Of a stretch of 64,000 nucleotides of DNA, positions 1 through 9,560 are shown in pieces. The notes beneath the pieces are model-generated. The model ran no database searches, was not told where the DNA came from, and saw only the letters and a list, made by a program, of their open reading frames with translations. Source of the stretch: Paramicrobacterium humi (lineage in GTDB: Bacteria > Actinomycetota > Actinomycetes > Actinomycetales > Microbacteriaceae); NCBI RefSeq assembly GCF_900105715.1, contig NZ_FNRY01000001.1:2852001-2916000 (forward strand). Direction: 5' to 3'. The position numbers and the translations under genes are program-made. Each line of letters begins with the position of its first letter. Position 1 is the first letter of the stretch.

Positions 1-1
1 C

Positions 2-49
2 GACCTGATCCCGCTCAAGATGCCGGTCCAGCCCGGCCAGCAGGCGTAG
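2..49 (+). CDS. C-terminal end of an upstream gene (partial)
   Basis: The first bases read in one frame as 15 codons (DLIPLKMPVQPGQQA) followed by TAG. The G of the TAG is the first base of the GTG start of the next gene, a one-base overlap typical of coupled actinobacterial genes. The fragment is too short for family assignment. In mycobacteria and relatives a DUF3710 protein is encoded near DUF3159, so that is a reasonable guess by position only. Confidence 0.5.
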   Translation, partial: DLIPLKMPVQPGQQA

Positions 50-765
50 TGTCGGGCGACGACGCGCACAAGGACGCGGTCGGCGACAGCGTGCGCCGCG
101 CCGCCGCCTCCTCGAACCTCGCGAACCTCACCGCCGCTGACACCCTCACCGGCCGAGCGCTCCTCGCGGCGATGGGCGGCGTCCGCGGCATCCTCGAAGC
201 CGTCTTGCCCGGCCTGCTGTTCCTCGTCGTGTTCACCGTCAGCCAGCAGCTCATCGCCGCCATCGTCGCGGCCGGCGTCGTCGGCGTCCTCTTCGCCGTC
301 GTGCGCCTCGCGCAGCGGCAGAGCCTGACGCAAGCACTTGCCGGGCTCGTCGGCATCGCGCTGTCCGCCGGGCTCGCCCTGCTCAACGACAAGCCAGAGG
401 ACTACTACGTTCTCGGATTCTGGACCAACGGCACGTACCTCGCCGCGCTCCTGATCTCGGTGCTCATCGGCTGGCCGCTCGTCGGCGTGGTCGTCGGGCT
501 ACTCACGGGAGAGGGCGCGAACTGGCGCGGCCACCGCGCGCTTCGCCGCATCTACGGCGGCATCACGCTTGTCTGGGCTGCCATGTTCGCGGCACGGCTC
601 GTCGTGCAGCTTCCGCTCTACTTCGCCGGGAACGTCGAAGCCCTCGGCGCGCTCCGACTGCTCATGGGCGTCCCGCTCTACGCGCCCGTCCTGGTCGCCA
701 CGTGGCTCGTGGTGTCGGCGATCCGTCGACGCACCGGTCCGCGAGAGAACGCCGAGCCGGCCTGA
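49..765 (+). CDS. DUF3159 integral membrane protein
   Basis: The 238-residue protein has a short polar N-terminus (about residues 1-45) followed by a block with several hydrophobic helices, starting with GGVRGILEAVLPGLLF and ending near residue 225 in a basic RRR motif. The conserved start of this block and the following FTVSQQL and WPLVGVVVG stretches match the actinobacterial DUF3159 family, whose function is unknown. The protein should sit in the cytoplasmic membrane. The GTG start overlaps the previous stop by one base, so the two genes are probably co-transcribed. The 139 bp to aconitase contain operator-like sequences, so aconitase probably has its own promoter. Confidence 0.85.
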   Translation: MSGDDAHKDAVGDSVRRAAASSNLANLTAADTLTGRALLAAMGGVRGILEAVLPGLLFLVVFTVSQQLIAAIVAAGVVGVLFAVVRLAQRQSLTQALAGLVGIALSAGLALLNDKPEDYYVLGFWTNGTYLAALLISVLIGWPLVGVVVGLLTGEGANWRGHRALRRIYGGITLVWAAMFAARLVVQLPLYFAGNVEALGALRLLMGVPLYAPVLVATWLVVSAIRRRTGPRENAEPA

Positions 766-770
766 TAGAC

Positions 771-792
771 TTTATCTCGACATCAAGATAAA
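771..792. promoter_or_regulatory. 22-bp near-palindrome upstream of aconitase
   Basis: Perfect 7-base arms TTTATCT (771-777) and AGATAAA (786-792) flank a centre CGACATCA. Across the 22 bp, 18 positions agree with the reverse complement, and the four mismatches are all transitions. It is AT-rich in a GC-rich context and lies 113 bp before the acnA start, as expected of an operator for a dimeric regulator. The regulator cannot be named from the sequence. Confidence 0.55.
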
Positions 793-812
793 TTCGCACG
801 GTCGGCGTCGGG

Positions 813-831
813 TTAGGCAGGCCTTGCTAGC
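813..831. promoter_or_regulatory. Possible DtxR/IdeR-type iron box before acnA
   Basis: This 19-base segment begins TTAGG and has CCTT at its centre. It agrees with the published-type 19-bp DtxR/IdeR consensus (TWAGGTWAGSCTWACCTWA) at about 13 of 19 positions by eye. Aconitase is an iron-sulfur enzyme and is iron-regulated in some actinobacteria, so the site is plausible. The match is imperfect in the right half. Confidence 0.35.
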
Positions 832-904
832 TGAGAAATCACCCGGAAGCCAGAATTGACTGTGAACGAGCGTTGTACTGCCAGCGCCGATGAAGGAGAG
901 GCAA

Positions 905-3718
<2,814 letters not shown>

Positions 3719-3737
3719 CGACAGCACCAATCACCTC

Positions 3738-3777
3738 GCTGCCCCTGAGCGCTCCGTGTGAGCCGCTCGGGGGCAGC
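3738..3777 (+). terminator. Hairpin after acnA
   Basis: A 14-base arm (GCTGCCCCTGAGCG, 3738-3751) pairs with CGCTCGGGGGCAGC (3764-3777) with one G-T wobble and a 12-base loop. No T tract follows, so it may be a weak or factor-assisted terminator, or an mRNA-stabilising stem. Confidence 0.6.
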
Positions 3778-3781
3778 GGCG

Positions 3782-3787
3782 TAAAGT
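3782..3787 (+). promoter_or_regulatory. Candidate -10 element for dxs
   Basis: TAAAGT fits the actinobacterial TANNNT pattern and lies 40 bases before the dxs ATG, just after the acnA hairpin. No convincing -35 is visible because the expected position falls in the hairpin. Confidence 0.35.
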
Positions 3788-3827
3788 AGCAGCCACGGCG
3801 GACGACAGTGTGCGAGGAGCAGCATCC

Positions 3828-5783
3828 ATGACCCTTCTTGAGTCGATCTCCGGACCGCGCGACCTCGACAGGCTGTCGAACACGCAGCTGGAGCGGCTGG
3901 CCGCCGAGATCCGATCGTTCCTCGTGGCGCAAGTGTCGCAAACCGGCGGGCATCTCGGCCCCAACCTCGGCGTCGTGGAGCTCACCCTCGCGTTGCACCG
4001 CACGTTCGACTCACCTCGAGACGCGATCGTTTTCGACACGGGACACCAGTCGTACGTGCACAAGCTGCTCACCGGCCGGCACGACTTCAGCTTGCTACGG
4101 CAACGCGACGGCCTCGCCGGGTACCCGCAGCGCTCCGAGTCGCCGCACGACATCGTCGAGAGCTCGCACGCGTCGAGTTCCCTCAGCTGGGCCGACGGGA
4201 TCTCGCGCGCCTTCGAGATGACAGGACAGCATGATCGCCGCGTCGTCGCCATCGTGGGCGACGGGGCGCTCACGGGCGGCATGACCTGGGAGGCGCTCAA
4301 CAACATCTCCGACGACAACACGCGGCGGCTGATCATCATCGTCAACGACAACGGTCGCTCGTACGCGCCGACGATCGGCGGGATGGCGCGCTACTTGAGC
4401 AGCATACGCACCCGCCAGGGCTACAAGTCACTGCAGCAGTCGAGCGAGGCGGCATTCGACCGGCTCGGCCGACCCGCTCGCGCCGTGTATCGCGGTGTCC
4501 GCGGCGGCATCCATGGCTTCCTCACCCGATTCACCAACAACGCGGCCCTCTACTCGAACCTCGACATCAAGTACATCGGTCCCGTCGACGGCCACGACAT
4601 CGTGGCGATGCGAGAGGCGCTGGAGCAGGCGCGCGACTACGGCGCCCCTGTCATCGTGCACGCCATCACCGAGAAGGGCCGCGGCTATGCGCCCGCGCTC
4701 CGGGACGAGGCAGATCAGTTCCATGCCGTGGGCAAGATCGACCCGTCGACGGGGGCGCCGACGTCGGTCGAGTCCCGCCCCTCGTGGACGAGCGTGTTCT
4801 CAGACAGCCTCGTGGCGCTCGGCGAGTCGAACCCGAGGGTCGTCGCCATCACCGCCGCGATGCTGCGGCCCACGGGGCTCAACCAATTCGCTGAGCGCTT
4901 CCCGGACCGCGTCCACGACGTGGGCATAGCCGAGCAGCACGCCGTTGCAAGCGCCGCCGGTCTCGCTTTCGGCGGACTTCACCCCGTGGTGGCGCTGTAT
5001 GCGACGTTCATCAATCGTGCTTTCGACCAAGTGCTCATGGATGTCGCGCTGCACCGTGCCGGAGTGACGTTCGTGCTGGACCGGTCGGGGGTGACGGGAC
5101 CGGACGGGCCGTCGCACCACGGAATCTGGGACCTTGCGCTCTTGCAGACGGTTCCGCACATCCGGATCGCCGCGCCGCGCGACGCCGAGCGGCTGCGCGA
5201 GGAGCTTGCCGAGGCGGTCGCGATCGAGGACGCGCCGACCGTCGTGCGCTTTCCGAAAGGGGCGGCGGCGAGTGCCGTTCCCGCTCTCTCGCGCACGGCA
5301 GACGGGGTGGACGTGCTGCGCGAGCCCGACACGCCGGATGTGCTGCTTGTCGCGGTCGGCCCGATGTCGTCACTCGCCCTCGACGTGGCAGAGCGCCTCG
5401 CCGACCAGGGCATCGGCGCCACGGTCGTCGATCCGCGCTGGGTGATCCCGGTACCGGAGAGCGTGGTGCGGATGGCTCGCGAGCACCGCCTGGTGATCAG
5501 CCTCGAGGACGGCATCCGCGTCGGCGGGATCGGAACTCGGATCCGCCAGGTGCTGCGCGGCGCCGGCGTCGACACGGCCGTCGACGAGCTTGGTCTCCCG
5601 GACGAGTTCATTCCGCACGCCTCGCGTGAGCAGATCCTGGAGAGCGCGGGGCTCACAGCCCAGCAGATCGCGCGCGACGTCGTCGCCCAGGTGCTCGGCA
5701 GCCGCATCCCCGTCGCGCGACCGGCCACGGAAGACCTGGACCTGGCCGTGCAACCCGACACCCAGGCGAGCGAGCGCTCCTGA
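3828..5783 (+). CDS. dxs: 1-deoxy-D-xylulose-5-phosphate synthase
   Basis: This 651-residue transketolase-like enzyme condenses pyruvate with glyceraldehyde 3-phosphate using thiamine diphosphate, the entry step of the MEP isoprenoid pathway. The cofactor motif GDGALTGG begins at residue 144 and closes with NDN about 30 residues later. The Glu activating the cofactor is in IAEQHAVASAAG, and the C-terminal transketolase domain follows. The ATG at 3828 is preceded by GAGGAG at 3814-3819 with normal spacing, so the in-frame GTG 18 bases upstream is not needed. The gene ends in a strong hairpin that separates it from the accessory cassette. Confidence 0.97.
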   Translation: MTLLESISGPRDLDRLSNTQLERLAAEIRSFLVAQVSQTGGHLGPNLGVVELTLALHRTFDSPRDAIVFDTGHQSYVHKLLTGRHDFSLLRQRDGLAGYPQRSESPHDIVESSHASSSLSWADGISRAFEMTGQHDRRVVAIVGDGALTGGMTWEALNNISDDNTRRLIIIVNDNGRSYAPTIGGMARYLSSIRTRQGYKSLQQSSEAAFDRLGRPARAVYRGVRGGIHGFLTRFTNNAALYSNLDIKYIGPVDGHDIVAMREALEQARDYGAPVIVHAITEKGRGYAPALRDEADQFHAVGKIDPSTGAPTSVESRPSWTSVFSDSLVALGESNPRVVAITAAMLRPTGLNQFAERFPDRVHDVGIAEQHAVASAAGLAFGGLHPVVALYATFINRAFDQVLMDVALHRAGVTFVLDRSGVTGPDGPSHHGIWDLALLQTVPHIRIAAPRDAERLREELAEAVAIEDAPTVVRFPKGAAASAVPALSRTADGVDVLREPDTPDVLLVAVGPMSSLALDVAERLADQGIGATVVDPRWVIPVPESVVRMAREHRLVISLEDGIRVGGIGTRIRQVLRGAGVDTAVDELGLPDEFIPHASREQILESAGLTAQQIARDVVAQVLGSRIPVARPATEDLDLAVQPDTQASERS

Positions 5784-5787
5784 CGCC

Positions 5788-5823
5788 GATCGGCCGGTCA
5801 TCCCGCAGGATGACCGGCCGATC
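5788..5823. terminator. Perfect 16-bp hairpin between dxs and the caspase gene
   Basis: Arms GATCGGCCGGTCATCC (5788-5803) and its exact complement (5808-5823) enclose a CGCA loop. The T tract is weak. It lies between the convergent dxs and caspase genes and so can serve both. Its right-arm core GGATGACCGGCCG recurs in the hairpin at 9508-9539 on the other side of the cassette. Confidence 0.85.
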
Positions 5824-5872
5824 TGTTCATCGCACCGCATTCCCGGCCGTGTCCGCGACAGCGACAGCAGGC

Positions 5873-7270
5873 TCATGCGAACGGGGTCTCTTGCATGACC
5901 TTGTCGGAGTCCGTGCCAAATCCGCTGAGCTGCGGCGTCTGGCTTGGTCCCATCTGCGACAGAATCGCGGTGTGGAACGAGACGTACGAGCCGGTGAAGC
6001 TCCCTTCTGCCCAGGTTTGCTTGAGCGCCGTGGTGAACACCCCGTTGCCGCCGACCTCCTGTGAGAGCTGCGCGTCAAGACACCCTGAGAGCGCAAGACC
6101 GCGTGCTTGAACCGCCGAGCGCGCCCGAACCGCCTCCTTCACTGCGGCGTATTGTCGCGCCTGTCGAACGATGATGTCGGCGTTCACAGCGAGCGGCATC
6201 GCGCGAACGGCCACGATTCCGGTCGTCATCTCTTCCATGCTTCGCGTGTCGAGCATCGTCGCAGCAGCCACTGCTCCGGGGAACCGGCGAGGCGCTGCTC
6301 CGAGCGGCTCTGCGCCAACGCCGCGCGGGTGCGAGTCCGGCGGGAGCATGTCCCGCCAGGAGAACGCGGGAGTGCTGTCCAGATCTCCGTTCCATTGCGT
6401 TTGGGCCTTCGCGAACAGCTCCGCGTCTCCGCCTGCGGCCGTGAATGACCGCGTCATGGCCATCGCCGGTCGTGGGAAGTAGCGCGCGACGACGCCGGAC
6501 GAGTCCCTTTCGGCTTCCGGAGGAGTGACGACGTCCTGGTAGAACGACTCCTTCAGCCGGGAGTACTCGAACTGCCCGGTACTGAACATGTCGCGGTAGA
6601 TGGTTCCGCTGTGGCAGCTGTCTGATACGAGGACGATGTCGACGCCGGACGCGAATTGGCTGAAGGCCGCCTCTAGCTCGTCGTCTATCAGCATGCGGTC
6701 GTACAGCACCCAGGTTTCATCCTGCCGGTCCGTCTCGCCATCCGAATTGGTGTCCGGCACTTGGCCGCCGTGCCCCGCGTAGGTGAGGAAGAACACGTCC
6801 CCGGCCCTCAACTCCTGGGCGGCGTCGGCGATTGCGGCTAACACGTTGGTCGTCGTCGCTTGCGCCGTCAGAAGCTGGTGGACGCTGTAGCCGTCGGCGG
6901 TTGCGATCTCGAGCATCGTTCGGCAGTCATTCTCGCAGCCGGTCAGTTTCCCATCCCATCCGTTGTACTGATTCGCGTCGACGCCGTTGAGCCCTACGTG
7001 CAGGGATCTGCGGCGCCGTGTGGACGTACCGGCGGGCGCCGGCTCAGCGCCCTCCACAGCACCGGCCGCGATGCCAAGTGCGGCGTAGGTGTGCTCGCCG
7101 ACGATGCCGTCGACGTCCAGCCCGTTGTCGCGTTGGAACCGCATGACCGCGCCCTCGGTTCCGGGCCCGAAGCGACCGTCGATGGCGAGCGTGTAATAGC
7201 CGAGCTCCTGCAGTTTCCCCTGGACGAGCTTGACATCGTCCCCGATGGAGCCGAACGAGAGATTGCGCAT
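5873..7270 (-). CDS. Metacaspase-type (C14) protease with N-terminal peptidoglycan-binding domain
   Basis: The 465-residue protein has a PG_binding_1-like domain at about residues 5-66 (VKLVQGKLQELGYYT, IDGRFGPGTEGAV, FQRDNGLDVDGIVGEHT). A linker with RRRR (85-88) follows, then a caspase-fold domain from about 89. The catalytic dyad is visible as H167 in TYAGHGGQ and C219 in SDSCHSGT. LxGCxNDC (109-116) and the C-terminal SGCLDAQLS (395-403) are metacaspase hallmarks, and D217 predicts Arg/Lys specificity at P1. About 175 residues separate C219 from the SGC motif, a long insertion with further Arg pairs. There is no signal peptide or membrane segment. ATG 7270 is chosen because it starts 2 bp after the upstream stop and directly at the PG-binding fold; upstream in-frame codons run inside the partner gene. 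Substrate unknown. Confidence 0.9.
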   Translation of the reverse strand: MRNLSFGSIGDDVKLVQGKLQELGYYTLAIDGRFGPGTEGAVMRFQRDNGLDVDGIVGEHTYAALGIAAGAVEGAEPAPAGTSTRRRRSLHVGLNGVDANQYNGWDGKLTGCENDCRTMLEIATADGYSVHQLLTAQATTTNVLAAIADAAQELRAGDVFFLTYAGHGGQVPDTNSDGETDRQDETWVLYDRMLIDDELEAAFSQFASGVDIVLVSDSCHSGTIYRDMFSTGQFEYSRLKESFYQDVVTPPEAERDSSGVVARYFPRPAMAMTRSFTAAGGDAELFAKAQTQWNGDLDSTPAFSWRDMLPPDSHPRGVGAEPLGAAPRRFPGAVAAATMLDTRSMEEMTTGIVAVRAMPLAVNADIIVRQARQYAAVKEAVRARSAVQARGLALSGCLDAQLSQEVGGNGVFTTALKQTWAEGSFTGSYVSFHTAILSQMGPSQTPQLSGFGTDSDKVMQETPFA

Positions 7271-7272
7271 GA

Positions 7273-8580
7273 TCAGCCCGCATACCAGTAGAAGTGAACG
7301 GATTGACCCTGCAGCTCGGTCAGCGTTGCGGTGGGAAGCCGGTAGGCGACACGGCGCAGTCCCGAGGCGTCGGACTTGAGCAGCTGCATGATGCATCCGG
7401 AGGCCAAGAAGGATTCCGAAGCCACTCGGCCGCTGTCTGAGCGGTCGACGCCGTCGACGCTCAGTTCAAGAATCGGCGTTCCGCTTTCGTCGAGGAGCTG
7501 CAGTCCTTTGAACCAGGACTTGTGCTTGGGCACTTCGATGACGAATTCGGTCGCGCGCTGGTCGTCGAGCGGAGTCGGTTCGAGAACAGCAATCCGGTCA
7601 CCGTCGAAGAGCCGGCCGCCTGAGATGAGGTCGTCCCACGTGATCGAGGCATCGCGGGGGACAGTCGGTGCGGACCCCGTTCGGATGTACGCGTAGAAGT
7701 CGGGAACACACGACTGGACGGCGGCGATGACAGCTCCGAGCACCGGCGCTGTGAACTTGTGCGCCACTTCCGTGTCGACAAGCACTGGATCGATTGTGTC
7801 CATGTCCCTGCTGTCGGCGAACATGCCCAGGCTCTGAGTCACAGTCTTGATCGCCGGTTGAAGGCAGTCGGTCATGATCGTGCTGGTGATCTGTTTGAAC
7901 AGGTCGTCGGCCCAGAAGCGCTCGATCGCTTCGTCGTCGGCCGGTCCGTCCTCTCCGCGAGCGTTGCGTGCCTGTGATTCCTGATACATCGCGTCGGCGA
8001 GGATCGGCGCGAGACGCTGTGTGACCTCCCGCGTGATGGCTCGAAGCTGAGCCTGCTCGTTCCTTGACTGGTCGAGCGCACGAGCGGTCTGAGCGTCCAT
8101 GACGACGGGTGAGCCGTCCTGACCGCGGAAGAGCCCGGTGAGCTGCTTGCCTGCATAGGTGCCGAGTTGTGCGCCCGCGGCTGCGCCAACGGGTCCGCCG
8201 AAAGCGCCGAGGATGCCGCCGAGCTTGCCTGTTCCCCAGACGACGGCGTCGTCGGCGTGTTCTTTGACCTCATCGACGACGGCGTCGGCTGCGTCCTCCA
8301 CTTTGTCGCCGACCCAGCTGACGGCGTCGGAGAACCAGCCCCGGTATGCGAGCTCTTCATCTGTCGGCACAGGCGCACCGGCCGGCTCGAGTGAGGGCTG
8401 CGGCTCCGCGCTTGTCGGAATTGTGGAAGCGTCGGTCATCGGAACCGATCCACCGGCCGCGATAAGGGGGTCTCGGGTCGCCGTGACTGTCGAACGGTCC
8501 TCGGATGCCGCTTCCGGTGCAGTTTCCTCTGCCACGGCGCGCGGTGTCCTGCGTGGCTTTCGTGTGGTTGTCGTGGACAT
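7273..8580 (-). CDS. Unrecognised protein with glycine-zipper hydrophobic core, caspase operon partner
   Basis: I do not recognise this 435-residue protein. Residues 1-72 are low-complexity (Thr, Ala, Pro, Glu) and start with a basic patch TRKPRRTPR. Residues about 81-112 look amphipathic (WFSDAVSWVGDKVEDAADAV and following). Residues about 116-147 are a Gly/Ala-rich hydrophobic stretch with regular small-residue spacing (GGILGAFGGPVGAAAGAQLG), a glycine zipper as seen in membrane-inserting proteins. The remainder (150-435) appears globular, with no motif I can name. AGGGAGAAG precedes the ATG. The stop lies 2 bp before the caspase start, so the pair is translationally coupled. A protease substrate, an effector or a scaffold are all possible. 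It could also be non-membrane, since Gly/Ala-rich segments occur in structural proteins. Confidence 0.8.
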   Translation of the reverse strand: MSTTTTRKPRRTPRAVAEETAPEAASEDRSTVTATRDPLIAAGGSVPMTDASTIPTSAEPQPSLEPAGAPVPTDEELAYRGWFSDAVSWVGDKVEDAADAVVDEVKEHADDAVVWGTGKLGGILGAFGGPVGAAAGAQLGTYAGKQLTGLFRGQDGSPVVMDAQTARALDQSRNEQAQLRAITREVTQRLAPILADAMYQESQARNARGEDGPADDEAIERFWADDLFKQITSTIMTDCLQPAIKTVTQSLGMFADSRDMDTIDPVLVDTEVAHKFTAPVLGAVIAAVQSCVPDFYAYIRTGSAPTVPRDASITWDDLISGGRLFDGDRIAVLEPTPLDDQRATEFVIEVPKHKSWFKGLQLLDESGTPILELSVDGVDRSDSGRVASESFLASGCIMQLLKSDASGLRRVAYRLPTATLTELQGQSVHFYWYAG

Positions 8581-8619
8581 GATCTTCTCCCTCTGTCGGT
8601 GCTCATTGAAGCGCCAGAG

Positions 8620-8648
8620 GTGTAAAATTCCCGTTATCGCAGCGTCAA
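8620..8648 (-). promoter_or_regulatory. Candidate promoter of the caspase operon
   Basis: Read on the minus strand, TTGACG (complement of 8643-8648) is followed after 16-17 bases by TTTACA/TTACAC (complement of 8620-8626). The -35 is good and the -10 is mediocre. It lies 40 bp upstream of the first operon gene. Confidence 0.45.
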
Positions 8649-8668
8649 GAATGAGTTAGGTTTCCGTC

Positions 8669-8720
8669 ACTGCGCATCCTTAGGGACTGCGTGACACGCC
8701 CGCGGGCTACGTCAACTGCG
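8669..8720. promoter_or_regulatory. Three ACTGCG direct repeats in the divergent intergenic region
   Basis: ACTGCG occurs at 8669-8674, 8686-8691 and 8715-8720, all in the same orientation, inside the 177-bp gap between the caspase operon and the BTAD regulator. SARP-type regulators bind short direct repeats, but the spacings here (17 and 29 bp) are not the usual 11 or 22, so assignment as operator is tentative. Confidence 0.3.
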
Positions 8721-8757
8721 CGGGTAATTGAGTCGCAAGAGCACGCAGGGGGCGCTC

Positions 8758-9498
8758 GTGACTGGAGACCCGGAATGGCGCCTCAGGCTATTCAACTATT
8801 GGGGCCTGGAACGTGCCGGCCGGCTGATCGAGATCCCGACCGGTCAGCAACGAGTGATCGCTGCCCTCGCGCTGCTCGGCCATCGGCCGCGCGACTTCAT
8901 GGCTGGGCTCTTGTGGCCGGATGCCAACGAGGTCCACGCAGCGCAAAGCCTTCGCTCATGTTTATGGCAGATCAGGCGTTCAATGCCCGGTCTGCTCTCG
9001 GAATTGCGCAATCCGCTGTCGCTGCGCTTCGAGGTCGCGACGGATGTGAGGGAGTTGTACCAACTGGCCACCGACCTGCAAGCGGACGTATCGCCCGCGA
9101 TTGCGACGACCGCCATCGAGCGCCTCCGATCGGCAGATCTGCTTCCCGGCTGGTACGACGAATGGTTGCTTCCTGAGCAGGAGCGCATCCGCCGCTTCAG
9201 GCTGCACACGCTGGAAGCACTCTCAGCCAGTTGCTTGCGGGCTGGTCATAACGACGAAGCGACCGAGGCTGCGGAGGTGGCGGCCCTCATCGATCCTTTC
9301 CGGGAGAGCTGCCAGCGACTGCTCATCCGCGGCCACCTCTCCGCCGGAAACTATGCCGCGGCAGTCCAGGCGTATGCGAAGTACCGCGCTCTCCTGGGCC
9401 GGGAGTTCGGACTCGGTCCATCCGCTGAGACCACGGCGCTCCTTCGCTCTCAAGCGGTGAAGGACCGAGGGGAAACGGAATCGACCTGGTTCATTTGA
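8758..9498 (+). CDS. BTAD-containing (SARP-like) transcriptional regulator
   Basis: The 246-residue protein has an N-terminal winged-helix-like DNA-binding region (about 8-75; WRLRLFNYWGLERAGR, QQRVIAALALLG, LLWPDANEVHAAQSLRSCLWQIRR). A TPR-like bacterial transcriptional activator domain follows (about 100-240; LLPGWYDEWLLPEQERIRRFRLHTLEAL, FRESCQRLLIRGHLSAGN, AVQAYAKYRALLGREFGLGPSAE). No ATPase domain is attached, as in small SARPs. I prefer GTG 8758 because CAGGGGGC at 8746-8753 is well spaced; TTG 8728 is the alternative. It is divergent from the caspase operon and is the obvious candidate regulator. Codon 69 (8962-8964) is TTA, rare in such GC-rich DNA. Confidence 0.85.
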   Translation: MTGDPEWRLRLFNYWGLERAGRLIEIPTGQQRVIAALALLGHRPRDFMAGLLWPDANEVHAAQSLRSCLWQIRRSMPGLLSELRNPLSLRFEVATDVRELYQLATDLQADVSPAIATTAIERLRSADLLPGWYDEWLLPEQERIRRFRLHTLEALSASCLRAGHNDEATEAAEVAALIDPFRESCQRLLIRGHLSAGNYAAAVQAYAKYRALLGREFGLGPSAETTALLRSQAVKDRGETESTWFI

Positions 9499-9507
9499 CC
9501 ACGTTCA

Positions 9508-9539
9508 GCGGCCGGGCATCGCCAGGGATGACCGGCCGC
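9508..9539. terminator. Bidirectional hairpin between the BTAD gene and the fatty-acid operon
   Basis: GCGGCCGGGCATC (9508-9520) pairs with GATGACCGGCCGC (9527-9539) with one mismatch. It lies between convergent genes. It shares the GGATGACCGGCCG core (9526-9538) with the hairpin after dxs. Confidence 0.75.
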
Positions 9540-9560
9540 TCTGGCTGTCAGCCGCGTCGG

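Noticed and set aside
5873-7396. 507-residue form of the caspase starting at 7396
   Set aside because: The extra 42 residues are antisense-like, lie inside the partner gene, and are not homologous to the PG-binding fold, which starts at residue 5 of the ATG 7270 form.
8691-9176. Plus-strand frame starting upstream of the BTAD regulator
   Set aside because: Overlaps the regulator in another frame; Arg/Pro-rich with no motif, while the BTAD frame has clear domains and a ribosome-binding site.
5784-9560. Mobile element or prophage origin for the caspase cassette
   Set aside because: No transposase, integrase, terminal inverted repeats of insertion-sequence type or target duplication beyond the shared hairpin core was found, so only an insertion of unknown mechanism is suggested.
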